Shown: piece after piece, positions 55,699 to 64,000 of the stretch
Layout: each line of letters starts with the position of its first letter
How positions within the stretch are numbered: position 1 is the first letter of the stretch
Source: Marinobacterium stanieri
Lineage (GTDB): Bacteria; Pseudomonadota; Gammaproteobacteria; Pseudomonadales; Balneatricaceae
Direction of reading: 5' to 3'
DNA: 64,000 bases
NCBI RefSeq assembly: GCF_900155945.1
Contig: NZ_FTMN01000001.1
Span: forward strand, 1-64,000
Position numbers and translations under genes: made by a program
The notes under the pieces: generated by a model
Told to the model about the DNA's origin: nothing
Databases searched by the model: none
The model's input: only the letters and a program-made list of their open reading frames with translations

Positions 55699-56954
55699 TG
55701 CTTTTTTCACTGGCACTGAAAAGCCTGCTTAGCCGTCGCACCAGCCTGATTCTGACGCTGCTCACTATTGCACTCAGTACAGCCCTGCTGTTGGGCGTTC
55801 AGCAGGTACGCGAACAGAGTCGTGAAGCGTTTTTCAGCAGTGTTTCAGGTACTGACCTGATCGTAGGCGCTCGCTCGGGGCCGGTTCAGCTGCTGTTGTA
55901 CTCCGTGTTCCATATCGGCAATGCTACCAGCAACATCCGCTGGTCAAGTCAGCAACAGCTGGCCGAGGACCCGCGTGTCGCCTGGACCATACCCCTGTCG
56001 CTGGGTGATTCTCACCGTGGCTACCGTGTTGTCGGCACCAGCAACGCCATGTTTGAGCACTTCCGCTATGGTCAGGCTCAACCTCTGGAATTTGCCCAAG
56101 GCCAGACGTTTACCGATCTGTTCGATGTAGTGGTCGGTGCCGAAGTGGCTGCGCGACTTGGCTACAACCCCGGCGATAAGATCGTAATCGCCCATGGCAG
56201 TGGCAATACCAGCTTCATGAAACATGACAACCTGCCCTTCTTGGTCAGCGGCATCCTGGCACCCACGGGTACACCGCTGGACCGGGCCGTACTGGTTTCT
56301 CTGGAAGGTCTGGAAGCAGTACACCTGGGCTGGCGTGCAGGTGTTCCCTTGCCCGGGCTGAAAATCACACCGGAGCAGGCGCGGCAACAGGAGTTAACGC
56401 CCAAAGAGGTCACTGCCGTTCTGGTCGGTCTCAAATCCAGGCTGCAAACCTTTCATCTCCAGCGCGCCCTGAACACGCGCAGCGAAGAGCCCTTGACGGC
56501 CGTGCTGCCGGGCCTGGCGCTGCAGGAGCTATGGCAGATCATTGGCGTTGCCGAGAAATCCCTGTTGGTGGTCGCCTCGGCCGCCTTGCTGACCGGCCTG
56601 ATAGGCATGCTTGCACTCCTTCTGGTGGGCATGCAGCAAAGGCAACACGAGATTGCAGTGCTCCGGGCACTTGGCTGTCCACCCTGGCGTGTAGCATTGC
56701 TGCTGGTTCTGGAGTCGACACTGCTGACAGCCGCCGGCACACTGCTGGGTATCCTGTTGCTGCAGGTGATGCTGATGGCGATACGCGGCCCACTGCTGGA
56801 TACTTTCGGCATCTATCTGCCACTGGCACCTCTGTCATTACAACAGTGGCTACAGTGCCTTACCATCCTGATATTGGGTACACTGGCAGGCTTGGTTCCC
56901 GCGCTTAAAGGCTGGCGCCAGGCGCGAGCCAACCATCTGATACGACACTATTGA
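55698..56954 (+). CDS. ABC transporter permease (FtsX/MacB type)
   Basis: 418 residues with an N-terminal helix, a periplasmic MacB-like domain (about 40-270) and three C-terminal helices in an FtsX domain (GLIGMLALLLVGMQQRQHEIAVLRALG, in part). The start overlaps the ATPase stop by one base. FtsX-type permeases usually do mechanical or extraction work rather than import, which makes its place in a zinc unit notable. Confidence 0.9.
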   Translation: MLFSLALKSLLSRRTSLILTLLTIALSTALLLGVQQVREQSREAFFSSVSGTDLIVGARSGPVQLLLYSVFHIGNATSNIRWSSQQQLAEDPRVAWTIPLSLGDSHRGYRVVGTSNAMFEHFRYGQAQPLEFAQGQTFTDLFDVVVGAEVAARLGYNPGDKIVIAHGSGNTSFMKHDNLPFLVSGILAPTGTPLDRAVLVSLEGLEAVHLGWRAGVPLPGLKITPEQARQQELTPKEVTAVLVGLKSRLQTFHLQRALNTRSEEPLTAVLPGLALQELWQIIGVAEKSLLVVASAALLTGLIGMLALLLVGMQQRQHEIAVLRALGCPPWRVALLLVLESTLLTAAGTLLGILLLQVMLMAIRGPLLDTFGIYLPLAPLSLQQWLQCLTILILGTLAGLVPALKGWRQARANHLIRHY

Positions 56955-56963
56955 GGAAACTGG

Positions 56964-57524
56964 ATGAAACGCCTGCTGGCACTGCTATTCTGTCTTTACA
57001 TACCACTCGGCTGGACCGAAGACAGCATTGTGATCAATGGTGAAACGGCCACTGAAATCGAGTGGGAGAGCCTGATGCCACCCAGCTACATCGTCACTCT
57101 GGAAGATATGTACAGCAATCCGGACTATATCGACCTGGATGATTACAGTGACAAGGCCCAGCGAATGTTTGATGAGATGATGCAAACGCTGGCTTCGGCA
57201 CCTGTGGTGGAAGACATGGACGGGCGCATGGTCAGTATTCCCGGGTTTGTGGTGCCACTGGAAGGCGTCGGCGATGTGGTGGATCGTTTCTTTCTGGTTC
57301 CCTATTTTGGCGCTTGTATTCACGTTCCCCCGCCACCTTCAAACCAGATTATCGATGTGCATTACGAGCCCGGCACCCGGGTGGAAAGCCTGTACGATGC
57401 AGTGCTGATCAGCGGCCGGCTGACTACCGAGGTTTACAGTCACGAGATGGGCACAGCCGGCTACCGACTGGAAGCCTTCCGCATTCAGCCATACGAACTG
57501 CCGGACCCGCCGCCACCCGAATAA
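56964..57524 (+). CDS. DUF3299 secreted protein of the zinc unit
   Basis: Signal peptide (KRLLALLFCLYIPLGWTE) then a DUF3299 domain: RMVSIPGFVVPLEGVGD and YFGACIHVPPPPSNQI, the family's signature with a Cys-His pair that may bind metal. Genes of this family recur behind DUF2796 and ABC genes in Zur regulons. 186 residues. Its last 40 bases overlap the convergent permease gene. Confidence 0.85.
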   Translation: MKRLLALLFCLYIPLGWTEDSIVINGETATEIEWESLMPPSYIVTLEDMYSNPDYIDLDDYSDKAQRMFDEMMQTLASAPVVEDMDGRMVSIPGFVVPLEGVGDVVDRFFLVPYFGACIHVPPPPSNQIIDVHYEPGTRVESLYDAVLISGRLTTEVYSHEMGTAGYRLEAFRIQPYELPDPPPPE

Positions 57525-58255
57525 GCAGCTTCAGGCCGTTTCACTCTCCAGGCAACCAACACACTGGTAACCAGCAGCGCCAACACCACCGTTGCCCCTG
57601 CTGGCCAGTCCAACTGCCAGGCCAACAGCAGACCAGCAAGATATCCGCATACGGCTCCCGCCAGTGCCCAGCTCCTGCTTTGACTTAACTGAGCCACTAA
57701 TGCAGGTGCAATCAGGGTAACAAACACCAGGTAAATCCCCAGCAATGGCACCGACAGGCTAACCAGCAAAGCAAAAGCCGGATAGAAAACGGCATCTTTC
57801 TGGCCACCACCTCGCCACCAAAGCAACAGGAAGACCGGGGTGATCAATGCCAGTGGCAACATTTCCGGCCAACTGACCCAGAGGATGTCACCATTTAAGC
57901 TACTGGCCAGACGCTGGCCGCCATGGGGGTCGGCCGTCAGCACCAACAGGCACACAGATGCCGCTGCCACATAGAGCAGCCCGATCAACGCTTCCCGATA
58001 TTCCGAAAAACGCTGCGCCAGTCGCCCCACGAGCAAAGCCCCCAATATGGCCAGCAGCATGCCGCAGAAAATCGACAGCATACTGCCTGCGCCCATCTGC
58101 TGCGCCAGCAGGCTCCCCAGGGCGGCGAGCTGGGCAATGGCCAGATCGATAAACAGAATGCCACGCGCCAACACTTGCATGCCAAGTGGCAGATGGGTGC
58201 AGAGCACCAGGAGCCCTGCCACCAGAGGAGGCAGAAGCAGCTCCAGTTCAACCAG
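57485..58255 (-). CDS. Zinc/manganese ABC permease (ZnuB family)
   Basis: About eight helices with the ABC-3 family landmarks PLVAGLLVLCTHLPLGMQVLARG (in part), FIDLAIAQLAALG and FVTLIAPALVA. GTG 58255 is preferred: it overlaps the binding-protein gene by 8 bases and starts at the conserved region. ATG 58294 is an alternative that would add 13 residues. No ATPase gene is adjacent. Confidence 0.85.
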   Translation of the reverse strand: MVELELLLPPLVAGLLVLCTHLPLGMQVLARGILFIDLAIAQLAALGSLLAQQMGAGSMLSIFCGMLLAILGALLVGRLAQRFSEYREALIGLLYVAAASVCLLVLTADPHGGQRLASSLNGDILWVSWPEMLPLALITPVFLLLWWRGGGQKDAVFYPAFALLVSLSVPLLGIYLVFVTLIAPALVAQLSQSRSWALAGAVCGYLAGLLLAWQLDWPAGATVVLALLVTSVLVAWRVKRPEAAYSGGGGSGSSYG

Positions 58256-59153
58256 CACGTTCAAGCTCCAGAAGTTGCTGAAGCAGATGTTCAAACAGGT
58301 CAGCTGGCGTTACGACCCCTTCATCAGGTGCAGTGGTTGATGGCAGTGACAGCACCGGCACGCCGGTTCGCTCTGATAACCAGTTCGCACTTTGTGGATC
58401 CTGATACCAGCTGTGTACGATTGCCAGTGGCCTCTCTTGCTCCACCTGCTTGACCAGTGTTGCCAAATGCCCCGGAGTTGGTGGCACACCGGGCTTGGGC
58501 TCCAGATCAGCAACCACGTCCATACCCAGCCAGCGCCAGAGGTAATCAAAGGTCGTGTGCTGCACCACCAGCTTTCTACCTCGCAGCGGTTCGGCACGTT
58601 TTTTCCAGTCGGCCAGTTTTTGCTCCCACTGCATGGACCAGCGCAAATAGTCTACCTTATAGGCATCTCGGCGCTCGGGGTCCAGCTGGGCCAAACGTTG
58701 ACTCAGCACAGCGCCGGCCTGACGCATGCGTTCGGGGTCCAAATGCAGGTGTGGGTTGCCCTCCGGGTGCACATGCCCTACCCCAAAGGACACTGACTCC
58801 ATTTTATCGATGGTTTCCACCCACTGGGCCACATAGAGCATGCCCTGCTGGCCTGGCTGAACATCAGGGTTGGCTGCACGTTGCTGCAGGGCCGGCAGCC
58901 AGCCGGCTTCCAGCGCGGCACCACTGCATACAGCAAGGTCCGCGCGACGCAAACGGGCAATGAGGCTGGGACGCGCTTCTATGTAATGCGGATCCTGATA
59001 CACATGGGTGGCACTGCTGATCTTTGCCTCGGGCGCGAGCACGCCTGCCAGCGAGGCCCATTCAGGCTCGCAGGCAAACAGGTTCAACGCCTGGGCCGGC
59101 AGCGGCAATGCCGCCACCAGCGCCAGAGCACTCAGCTTAGAACGAATGTGCAT
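58248..59153 (-). CDS. Zinc-type ABC substrate-binding protein (ZnuA family)
   Basis: Signal peptide (MHIRSKLSALALVAALPLP...), then the cluster-A-I fold: LNLFACEPEWASLAGVL, SSATHVYQDPHYIEARPS with the first His ligand, and a metal-loop GHVHPEGNPHLHLDP rich in His. ATG 59153 (or 59156) is preferred to the far upstream in-frame start at 59345, because it puts the signal peptide at the N-terminus. It overlaps the end of the barrel gene by 17 bases. 301 residues. Confidence 0.88.
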   Translation of the reverse strand: MHIRSKLSALALVAALPLPAQALNLFACEPEWASLAGVLAPEAKISSATHVYQDPHYIEARPSLIARLRRADLAVCSGAALEAGWLPALQQRAANPDVQPGQQGMLYVAQWVETIDKMESVSFGVGHVHPEGNPHLHLDPERMRQAGAVLSQRLAQLDPERRDAYKVDYLRWSMQWEQKLADWKKRAEPLRGRKLVVQHTTFDYLWRWLGMDVVADLEPKPGVPPTPGHLATLVKQVEQERPLAIVHSWYQDPQSANWLSERTGVPVLSLPSTTAPDEGVVTPADLFEHLLQQLLELERAG

Positions 59154-60291
59154 CATGGGCGCCAAAGCTGATGATGTACTGCAGGGTAACGGCATTATCC
59201 GCACCGGCGAAGGTGTCATCCCAGTCCTGTACCGCGTCCTGATGGGTATACTGCAAACGCAGGGTCTGGGTATGGGTCGGATTCCAGGCCAACATGGCTG
59301 TTGTTTCCTCAAGCTCGCCATCATGGAAATGATCACCATGTCCAAGCTTCAGCTTCACACGCCCCTGGCGCACGCCCAGACTCCACTCCGGCGCAAAGCG
59401 GTAAACGGCTGAGCCATACCAGCCTTCATGGTAATCATCACTGGACGCGTATTCGTTGAGATCAGTGACACGCATGTACTCGGCAGACAGTGTCAGCTGC
59501 TGGTCCCGGTTATTGCCACGGGGCGCCCACTTCCACACCAGGTCCGCCATGTAGAGGTGTTCACCGGCATATTCGGCGCCATGACTGTGTCCGTGGTGAT
59601 CATCTTCATGCTCGTCGTGATGGTCATGATGATCGTGGTCGTCATGCTCCTCTTCCGCGTGGCCCAACATACGGTTGCGCAAGTAGCTGACCCCGGCCTG
59701 CCAACTCTGGGAGTCGGAGATATCGCCCCCCAAAGTAGTAGAAAGCGCCCAGGTGCCGATGGTCGAATCACTTTCAAATTCGCCCAGCTCTTCACCATCA
59801 AAGGCTTCGGCACTGACACGCCAGTACAGATCAGTCGGCATGACCACGCTGAGACCTACACCGTCATCGTAGTAATGCCCGCCCAGGAAGGCGCGGTACA
59901 TCAGGGGCCGCTCGGTAAAGCTGTCTGCATGGGGATGCTGGCCGTTCAGGTAGCCGATATCCGACAGGAAACGACCACCACGCAGAGTCAGCCCCGCCGG
60001 CAATGCCAATGTCTGCAGATAGGCCTCCTCGATCGAGAAATCCGTCTCTTCTTTATTGGATTCTGCCACAGCGGTGAGCTTACCCATCGCCAGACTGCCA
60101 AACTGCTGACGCAGTGCCAATTCAGTGTGGCTCAGCCCCAGGTCCTCCACACGACCGCCCAGCGCTGTGTTGTCGGATTTGTGATAAGCGTCGACGGTGA
60201 GGCTGATGTCTGGTGCCTGCAGTTCCGCATGTGCCTGCGAACCGGCAATAAACGTGAGGGGGATCAGCCAGCGTGCCTTGTGAGAAAACAT
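59137..60291 (-). CDS. Zinc-regulated outer-membrane beta-barrel with His-rich loop
   Basis: Signal peptide (WLIPLTFIAGSQAHA), alternating amphipathic strands through 384 residues and a C-terminal Phe fit an outer-membrane barrel. There is no TonB box or plug domain, so it is porin-like rather than ZnuD. A loop near residues 209-232 is extraordinarily rich in His/Asp (EEEHDDHDHHDHHDEHED), with another HGDHFHDGE later; both should bind zinc. First gene of the unit with ZnuA- and ZnuB-like genes, with two Zur-like boxes directly upstream. Confidence 0.8.
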   Translation of the reverse strand: MFSHKARWLIPLTFIAGSQAHAELQAPDISLTVDAYHKSDNTALGGRVEDLGLSHTELALRQQFGSLAMGKLTAVAESNKEETDFSIEEAYLQTLALPAGLTLRGGRFLSDIGYLNGQHPHADSFTERPLMYRAFLGGHYYDDGVGLSVVMPTDLYWRVSAEAFDGEELGEFESDSTIGTWALSTTLGGDISDSQSWQAGVSYLRNRMLGHAEEEHDDHDHHDHHDEHEDDHHGHSHGAEYAGEHLYMADLVWKWAPRGNNRDQQLTLSAEYMRVTDLNEYASSDDYHEGWYGSAVYRFAPEWSLGVRQGRVKLKLGHGDHFHDGELEETTAMLAWNPTHTQTLRLQYTHQDAVQDWDDTFAGADNAVTLQYIISFGAHDAHSF

Positions 60292-60308
60292 AATGCGATT
60301 ACACCTTT

Positions 60309-60355
60309 AATGTTACAACATAACAACAAAGATACATTTGTTATAACATAACATC
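60309..60355 (-). promoter_or_regulatory. Two Zur-box-like palindromes
   Basis: AATGTTACAACATAACAAC (60309-60327) and ATTTGTTATAACATAACATC (60336-60355) both fit the Zur core TGTTATA...TAACA. They are 27 bases apart centre to centre and lie 18-64 bases before the barrel gene, covering its probable promoter. This predicts expression only under zinc limitation. Confidence 0.82.
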
Positions 60356-60436
60356 AACTGAATGATGATCATTGCGAGCCAGAGACCTGGCTATTTCCGC
60401 TTAAAAAACAGGGATATAAAGGGGATGCCAGGCAGA

Positions 60437-63301
60437 TCAGCCGAGCTTTTTAAAGGCACACTGGGAGACAACTTCCGGCGGTACCGGTTTGCCAAAGAGA
60501 TAACCCTGGGCCGAGTTACACTCATGGCGGCGCAGGAAGTCGCACTGAGCCTCGGTTTCTACACCTTCTGCCAATACTTCAACGCCAAGGCTGCGCCCCA
60601 GCGCAATGGCACTGATGATGACCGCTTCATCTTTCGGATTACGACCGATATCGCGGGTGAAGCTTTTGTCGATTTTGATCCGGTGCAGCGGAAGGTACTT
60701 GATTCTGTCCAACGAAGAGTAACCCGTACCAAAGTCATCCAGAGCCAGGTGATAGCCGGACAAACGCAACCGCTGTAACTGCTGGATGACAAAATCCGGG
60801 TCCTTCAGAATCATCGACTCGGTAATTTCCAGCTCCAGCAAGTGACGCGGCAGGCCATACTGGTCCACCAGCCCGTTGAGACGCTGAATGAAATCTGCCT
60901 GCAACAGCTGTTGCGGCGAAATATTGATGGCGACCATGGGCACATCAATGCCATCGCGCAGCCAGCGCTCTACTCGGCGGCAAACGCTATCGATAATCTG
61001 CCATCCCAGCGGCACGATCAGCTGCGTTTCTTCCGCAACCGGAATAAACTTGTCCGGCCCAAGCAGTCCAAGCTCAGGGTGCTGCCAACGCACCAGCGCC
61101 TCATAGCCACAGAGCTGCTCATCTTCCAGATTGAACTGCGGCTGATAGTGCAGCACAAACTGGTTCGATTTCAGCGCCTGCCGCAAGTCCTGCTCCACTT
61201 CCAGGTGATAGCGCGCATCCGTAGTCAGCTCTTCGCTGTAGAGCTCATAGCGATTTTTCCCCAGCGATTTGGCGCGATACATGGCCGTATCCGCATGCTG
61301 GATGAGGCTTTCAAGATCACGGCCGTGACTCGGGAACAGACTGATACCAATACTGGCGGTCAACTGGAGGCGATGCTCATCCACCGCATAGGTGCGCGCG
61401 GCTATCTCCAGCAAGGTTTCGGCCTCCGCCGTTGCCGCAGCTGCATCACCTGGAACCAGCAAAATAAACTCGTCACCGCCCATGCGGTATATTTCAGATG
61501 TCGGCCCAATACTCTGCAGAAAAACGGCTGACAGCCGCTGCAACAAATGATCACCGACCTGATGCCCGAGAGAGTCGTTTATCAGCTTGAAACGATCCAG
61601 GTCCAGAAACAGCAAACCGAAGGGGCTGGCGTCTTCCACTCTGTTTACCAGAGACTCATGCAGCCCTTTTCGATTCTGCAGGCGTGTCAGGTCATCATGA
61701 CGGGCTTGCCAGGACAGCTCCTGGGTTTTCTGTCGTACCCGTGCCTCCAGCAGCTGCTCACGCGTGTACATGGACAGCACCAGCAAGGAGCCCAAACAGC
61801 TGATGCCGACCAGCAGCACCTGCAGATACATGGCCTGACTGATGGGATGCGCCGCCAGATAGTCTGTACCGGCAAAGGCCTCAAGCTCCCAGGTTTGCTG
61901 AGCCAACTGGATGTTGAATTCGGCATTCAGGTCCATGTTGGGCAGATTGATACCTGCTTTCTGCGACTGGAAAAAGGGCTCTGCACCGGGTTCAGACGCC
62001 CGCAGGTAAACGCTTTGCACACCGGAATGCTGCATCGCGGCTTCCAGCAACTGGGATACCGTAAAGACGCCGACGATAAAGCCCTTGAGCTCGCGGCTAC
62101 TGGCCAGCAAATCATTGCCGCCAACAAAGCGATACACCGGCTGCAGTAACAACAGCCCGGGCTCATCCGGCGCCTGAGTCAGGTTGAGGATGCCGGTGGC
62201 AACGGCTTGTCCCTGCGTCTGAGCCAGCAACACCCAGCGGCGTCGGTCTTCCCGGGAGTAGAGATTGAAGCCCAGCGCCGTCCGGTTGGCACGCAGGGGT
62301 TCAACGAACTGTACCGGAATCAGCATATCCTGCTGCTGTATCGGGCCACCGTAGATGGCGTACTCCGGCATTTCCAATAGCTGTGCCGTTTCCCGCTCAA
62401 ATGCAGCACGGTCTTCACCTTTTACCAGTGGATCCCAGGAATAGGCGCGCAACCCCGGACTACTCTCAAGCGCTGGCCCGACCAGCTTGGCAAACTGCTG
62501 TGGCGTAAGATCCGTAGTTTTGGTCAGTTCCTGGCCCAGCCGCATCAGCTCACTGAGATTCTTTTGCACCAGCGACTGGATACGCGCCTCGATCAGCTGC
62601 GCATCCTGTCGAAAGCTGGTTTGCAACAAACCCGACAGGTGCACCAGATAGATCTGGTTGACCACCAGTGCAGCCAGCAGGATGCCGCTCAGCCTCAGAG
62701 GCAGCAGTCGTGCGCCCCTGCCCTGTTTTCTGTTGGCAAGGGAGAACAGCGACAGAAACAGAGGTGTACCCAGAATCACCCCGAAGCTGTCACCCAGCCA
62801 CCAACTCAGCCAATCAAGCAGCAAACCCAAACTGCCGCTGGAATCATTGATAAAGGTAACGGACAGGGTGCCCACGGTCGCATTGATTGTGCATGTCAGC
62901 AGACCGCCGTAGAGCAGATAAAGCAGCATCCAACGCTCACGCTTTGGTGCCAGTGGATTGACTTCAAAACGGTTGATCAGATGAGCTGCGAGCGCCGTCT
63001 GCAACATGGCGCCCGATGCAATCATGGCAGCTGTTATCACATGTGAAATGTCGGGAGTTGTCGATAATGCGGGGATGAGGATGTTGGCCGTAAGGCTGCC
63101 CAGACCAATGCCTGGCAAATAGCGTAAACCGCCTTTGAGAACAGCTGCCAACCCAAGTCCGGCCGGGAGCCAAAGGGGAACGATCTGCTCATGCAGCCCG
63201 GTGTTGAGCAGGGCAACCCCCAGCGCAGCATAGCCAAGGGCCAGAAACAGATTCAATATCAGGGTGCGCAAGGTCACACCATTGGCTACGGACAGGGTCA
63301 C
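60437..63301 (-). CDS. MASE1-CHASE-GGDEF-EAL cyclic-di-GMP protein
   Basis: A 954-residue membrane sensor. MASE1 (about eight helices, residues 10-225; VPLWLPAGLGLAAVL) is followed by an extracytoplasmic CHASE domain (about 235-410; LRAYSWDPLVKG, VQFVEPLRANR), another helix, GGDEF with the intact loop MGGDEF and an EAL domain with GYEALVRW, EITESMI, LDDFGTGYSSL, KIDKSFT and AEGVETE. Both sites look catalytic. The ligand is unknown. A second EAL gene lies 116 bases upstream in the same direction. Confidence 0.93.
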   Translation of the reverse strand: MTLSVANGVTLRTLILNLFLALGYAALGVALLNTGLHEQIVPLWLPAGLGLAAVLKGGLRYLPGIGLGSLTANILIPALSTTPDISHVITAAMIASGAMLQTALAAHLINRFEVNPLAPKRERWMLLYLLYGGLLTCTINATVGTLSVTFINDSSGSLGLLLDWLSWWLGDSFGVILGTPLFLSLFSLANRKQGRGARLLPLRLSGILLAALVVNQIYLVHLSGLLQTSFRQDAQLIEARIQSLVQKNLSELMRLGQELTKTTDLTPQQFAKLVGPALESSPGLRAYSWDPLVKGEDRAAFERETAQLLEMPEYAIYGGPIQQQDMLIPVQFVEPLRANRTALGFNLYSREDRRRWVLLAQTQGQAVATGILNLTQAPDEPGLLLLQPVYRFVGGNDLLASSRELKGFIVGVFTVSQLLEAAMQHSGVQSVYLRASEPGAEPFFQSQKAGINLPNMDLNAEFNIQLAQQTWELEAFAGTDYLAAHPISQAMYLQVLLVGISCLGSLLVLSMYTREQLLEARVRQKTQELSWQARHDDLTRLQNRKGLHESLVNRVEDASPFGLLFLDLDRFKLINDSLGHQVGDHLLQRLSAVFLQSIGPTSEIYRMGGDEFILLVPGDAAAATAEAETLLEIAARTYAVDEHRLQLTASIGISLFPSHGRDLESLIQHADTAMYRAKSLGKNRYELYSEELTTDARYHLEVEQDLRQALKSNQFVLHYQPQFNLEDEQLCGYEALVRWQHPELGLLGPDKFIPVAEETQLIVPLGWQIIDSVCRRVERWLRDGIDVPMVAINISPQQLLQADFIQRLNGLVDQYGLPRHLLELEITESMILKDPDFVIQQLQRLRLSGYHLALDDFGTGYSSLDRIKYLPLHRIKIDKSFTRDIGRNPKDEAVIISAIALGRSLGVEVLAEGVETEAQCDFLRRHECNSAQGYLFGKPVPPEVVSQCAFKKLG

Positions 63302-63417
63302 ATTAATACTCGGATGCCACCAAATTCGGCTCGGTCATCCGATGCTACACAAATTGACGCTAACAAACCACATTTACTCGACACGATAGCGACCGTTCAT
63401 ACTACTTTTGTCGCAAA

Positions 63418-64000
63418 TCAACACTTGTACGAGATCAAAAAATCTTCAAGTTCATTAACTGGCAGAGGCTTACTGCGCAAATATCCCTGGAATTGATGAC
63501 AGCCCAGACGCTCAAGCTCCTCTAGCTGATCACTGGTCTCGACCCCTTCAGCCAGCACAGTCAGACCCAGTTTATGGCCCAGTACGATAATGGTTTCGAC
63601 CACCGCACTGGCCTCACGGCTGGTGAGCAGATCATCAGTGAAGGACTTGTCGATTTTAAGAACATCGATGGGGAAGCGCTTAAGGTAGGCCAGTGATGAG
63701 TAGCCGGTGCCAAAGTCATCAATGGCCATGCGCACGCCCAGCTGCCGCAGCTCATGCAGCATTTTCTCCGGGCTGACCGCCGCCGACATGAGCACGCCCT
63801 CGGTCAACTCAACCTCCAATAGCCGCGGAGGTATACCGGTTTCATCCAGGGCACCGGCTACAATCTCGACCAGGTCATGGTACAGCAGCTGCTGGGCCGA
63901 TACGTTGATCGCCACACGCGGCGTAATAATCCCCCGTCCACGCCAGTCTGCCAACTGGCGACAGGCTTCAAGCACAACCCAGCGGCCAATACTGCCGATC
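63418..64000 (-). CDS. EAL-domain protein, C-terminal part
   Basis: The gene runs off the right edge; 194 residues are visible. The EAL core is clear: IGRWVVLEACRQL, VAINVSAQQLL, VELTEGVLM, IDDFGTGYSSLAYL, KIDKSFTDDL and LAEGVET. It hydrolyses cyclic di-GMP if the missing N-terminal part is intact. Possible sensory or GGDEF domains lie outside the window. Confidence 0.9.
   Translation of the reverse strand, partial: IGSIGRWVVLEACRQLADWRGRGIITPRVAINVSAQQLLYHDLVEIVAGALDETGIPPRLLEVELTEGVLMSAAVSPEKMLHELRQLGVRMAIDDFGTGYSSLAYLKRFPIDVLKIDKSFTDDLLTSREASAVVETIIVLGHKLGLTVLAEGVETSDQLEELERLGCHQFQGYLRSKPLPVNELEDFLISYKC

Overview
The window looks like the chromosome of a marine gammaproteobacterium, most like the Oceanospirillales (Marinobacterium/Nitrincola-type). 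This is inferred from gene content: a six-gene Rnf/Rsx Na+/H+-type electron transport operon next to nth, NhaB, the BetI-BetB-BetA glycine-betaine genes with a BCCT transporter, class Ia NrdAB with YfaE, and many cyclic-di-GMP enzymes. No phage genes, CRISPR array or rRNA operon is visible. One tRNA (Tyr) is present.

Layout. 1-4920 is the attI end of a chromosomal integron. intI reads rightwards. At least three gene cassettes read leftwards away from it: a DUF4062 protein, a SUKH (SMI1/KNR4) protein broken by an in-frame TGA, and an unknown 115-residue protein. Two attC sites are complete. A third is cut by an IS110/IS1111-type element that runs off the left edge, and an IS3-family element sits in the leader of the third cassette. 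4974-10860 is assimilatory sulfate reduction (cysH, DUF934, cysI-type reductase; divergent cysD, cysN); CysN carries what looks like a decayed APS-kinase domain, and a REP/MITE-like insertion separates cysD from cysN. 11027-19992 is rnfABCDGE and nth, with a response regulator and a diguanylate cyclase between them. 20315-24595 is yfaE-nrdB-nrdA and tRNA-Tyr, the latter followed by a 170-bp repeat unit that starts with the last 19 bases of the tRNA.

24826-26441 is a compact amidoligase / class-I glutamine-amidotransferase pair, a poorly characterised conjugation system. 26595-33934 holds a PAS-GGDEF-EAL protein, an SPFH/NfeD pair, nhaB behind a long leader, and an SLC13 permease with RCK_C domains. 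34038-39411 is an arsenic-resistance operon (arsR, ACR3, permease, thioredoxin-like protein, arsJ-type GAPDH, arsJ), with a perfect 10 x 7-bp tandem repeat just after the GAPDH stop. 39674-43348 is a SulP transporter with a universal stress protein and an HD-GYP gene interrupted by an in-frame TAG. 43394-48742 is the betaine operon with a perfect BetI palindrome and a possible 14-codon leader ORF.

48857-54320 is a GNAT protein plus tamB/tamA. 54411-60357 is a zinc-limitation locus: two outward transcription units, each preceded by Zur-box-like palindromes and converging with overlapping 3' ends. One is a ZrgA-type unit (DUF2796, ABC ATPase, FtsX-type permease, DUF3299). The other encodes an outer-membrane barrel, a ZnuA-like binding protein and a ZnuB-like permease, with no adjacent ATPase. 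The window ends with a MASE1-CHASE-GGDEF-EAL protein and a partial EAL protein.

The most promising leads for undescribed biology are the DUF4062 integron cassette (candidate phage defence), the amidoligase/amidotransferase pair, the tRNA-Tyr 3' repeat and the decayed CysC-like tail of CysN. All functions are inferred from sequence reading; no database search was run.
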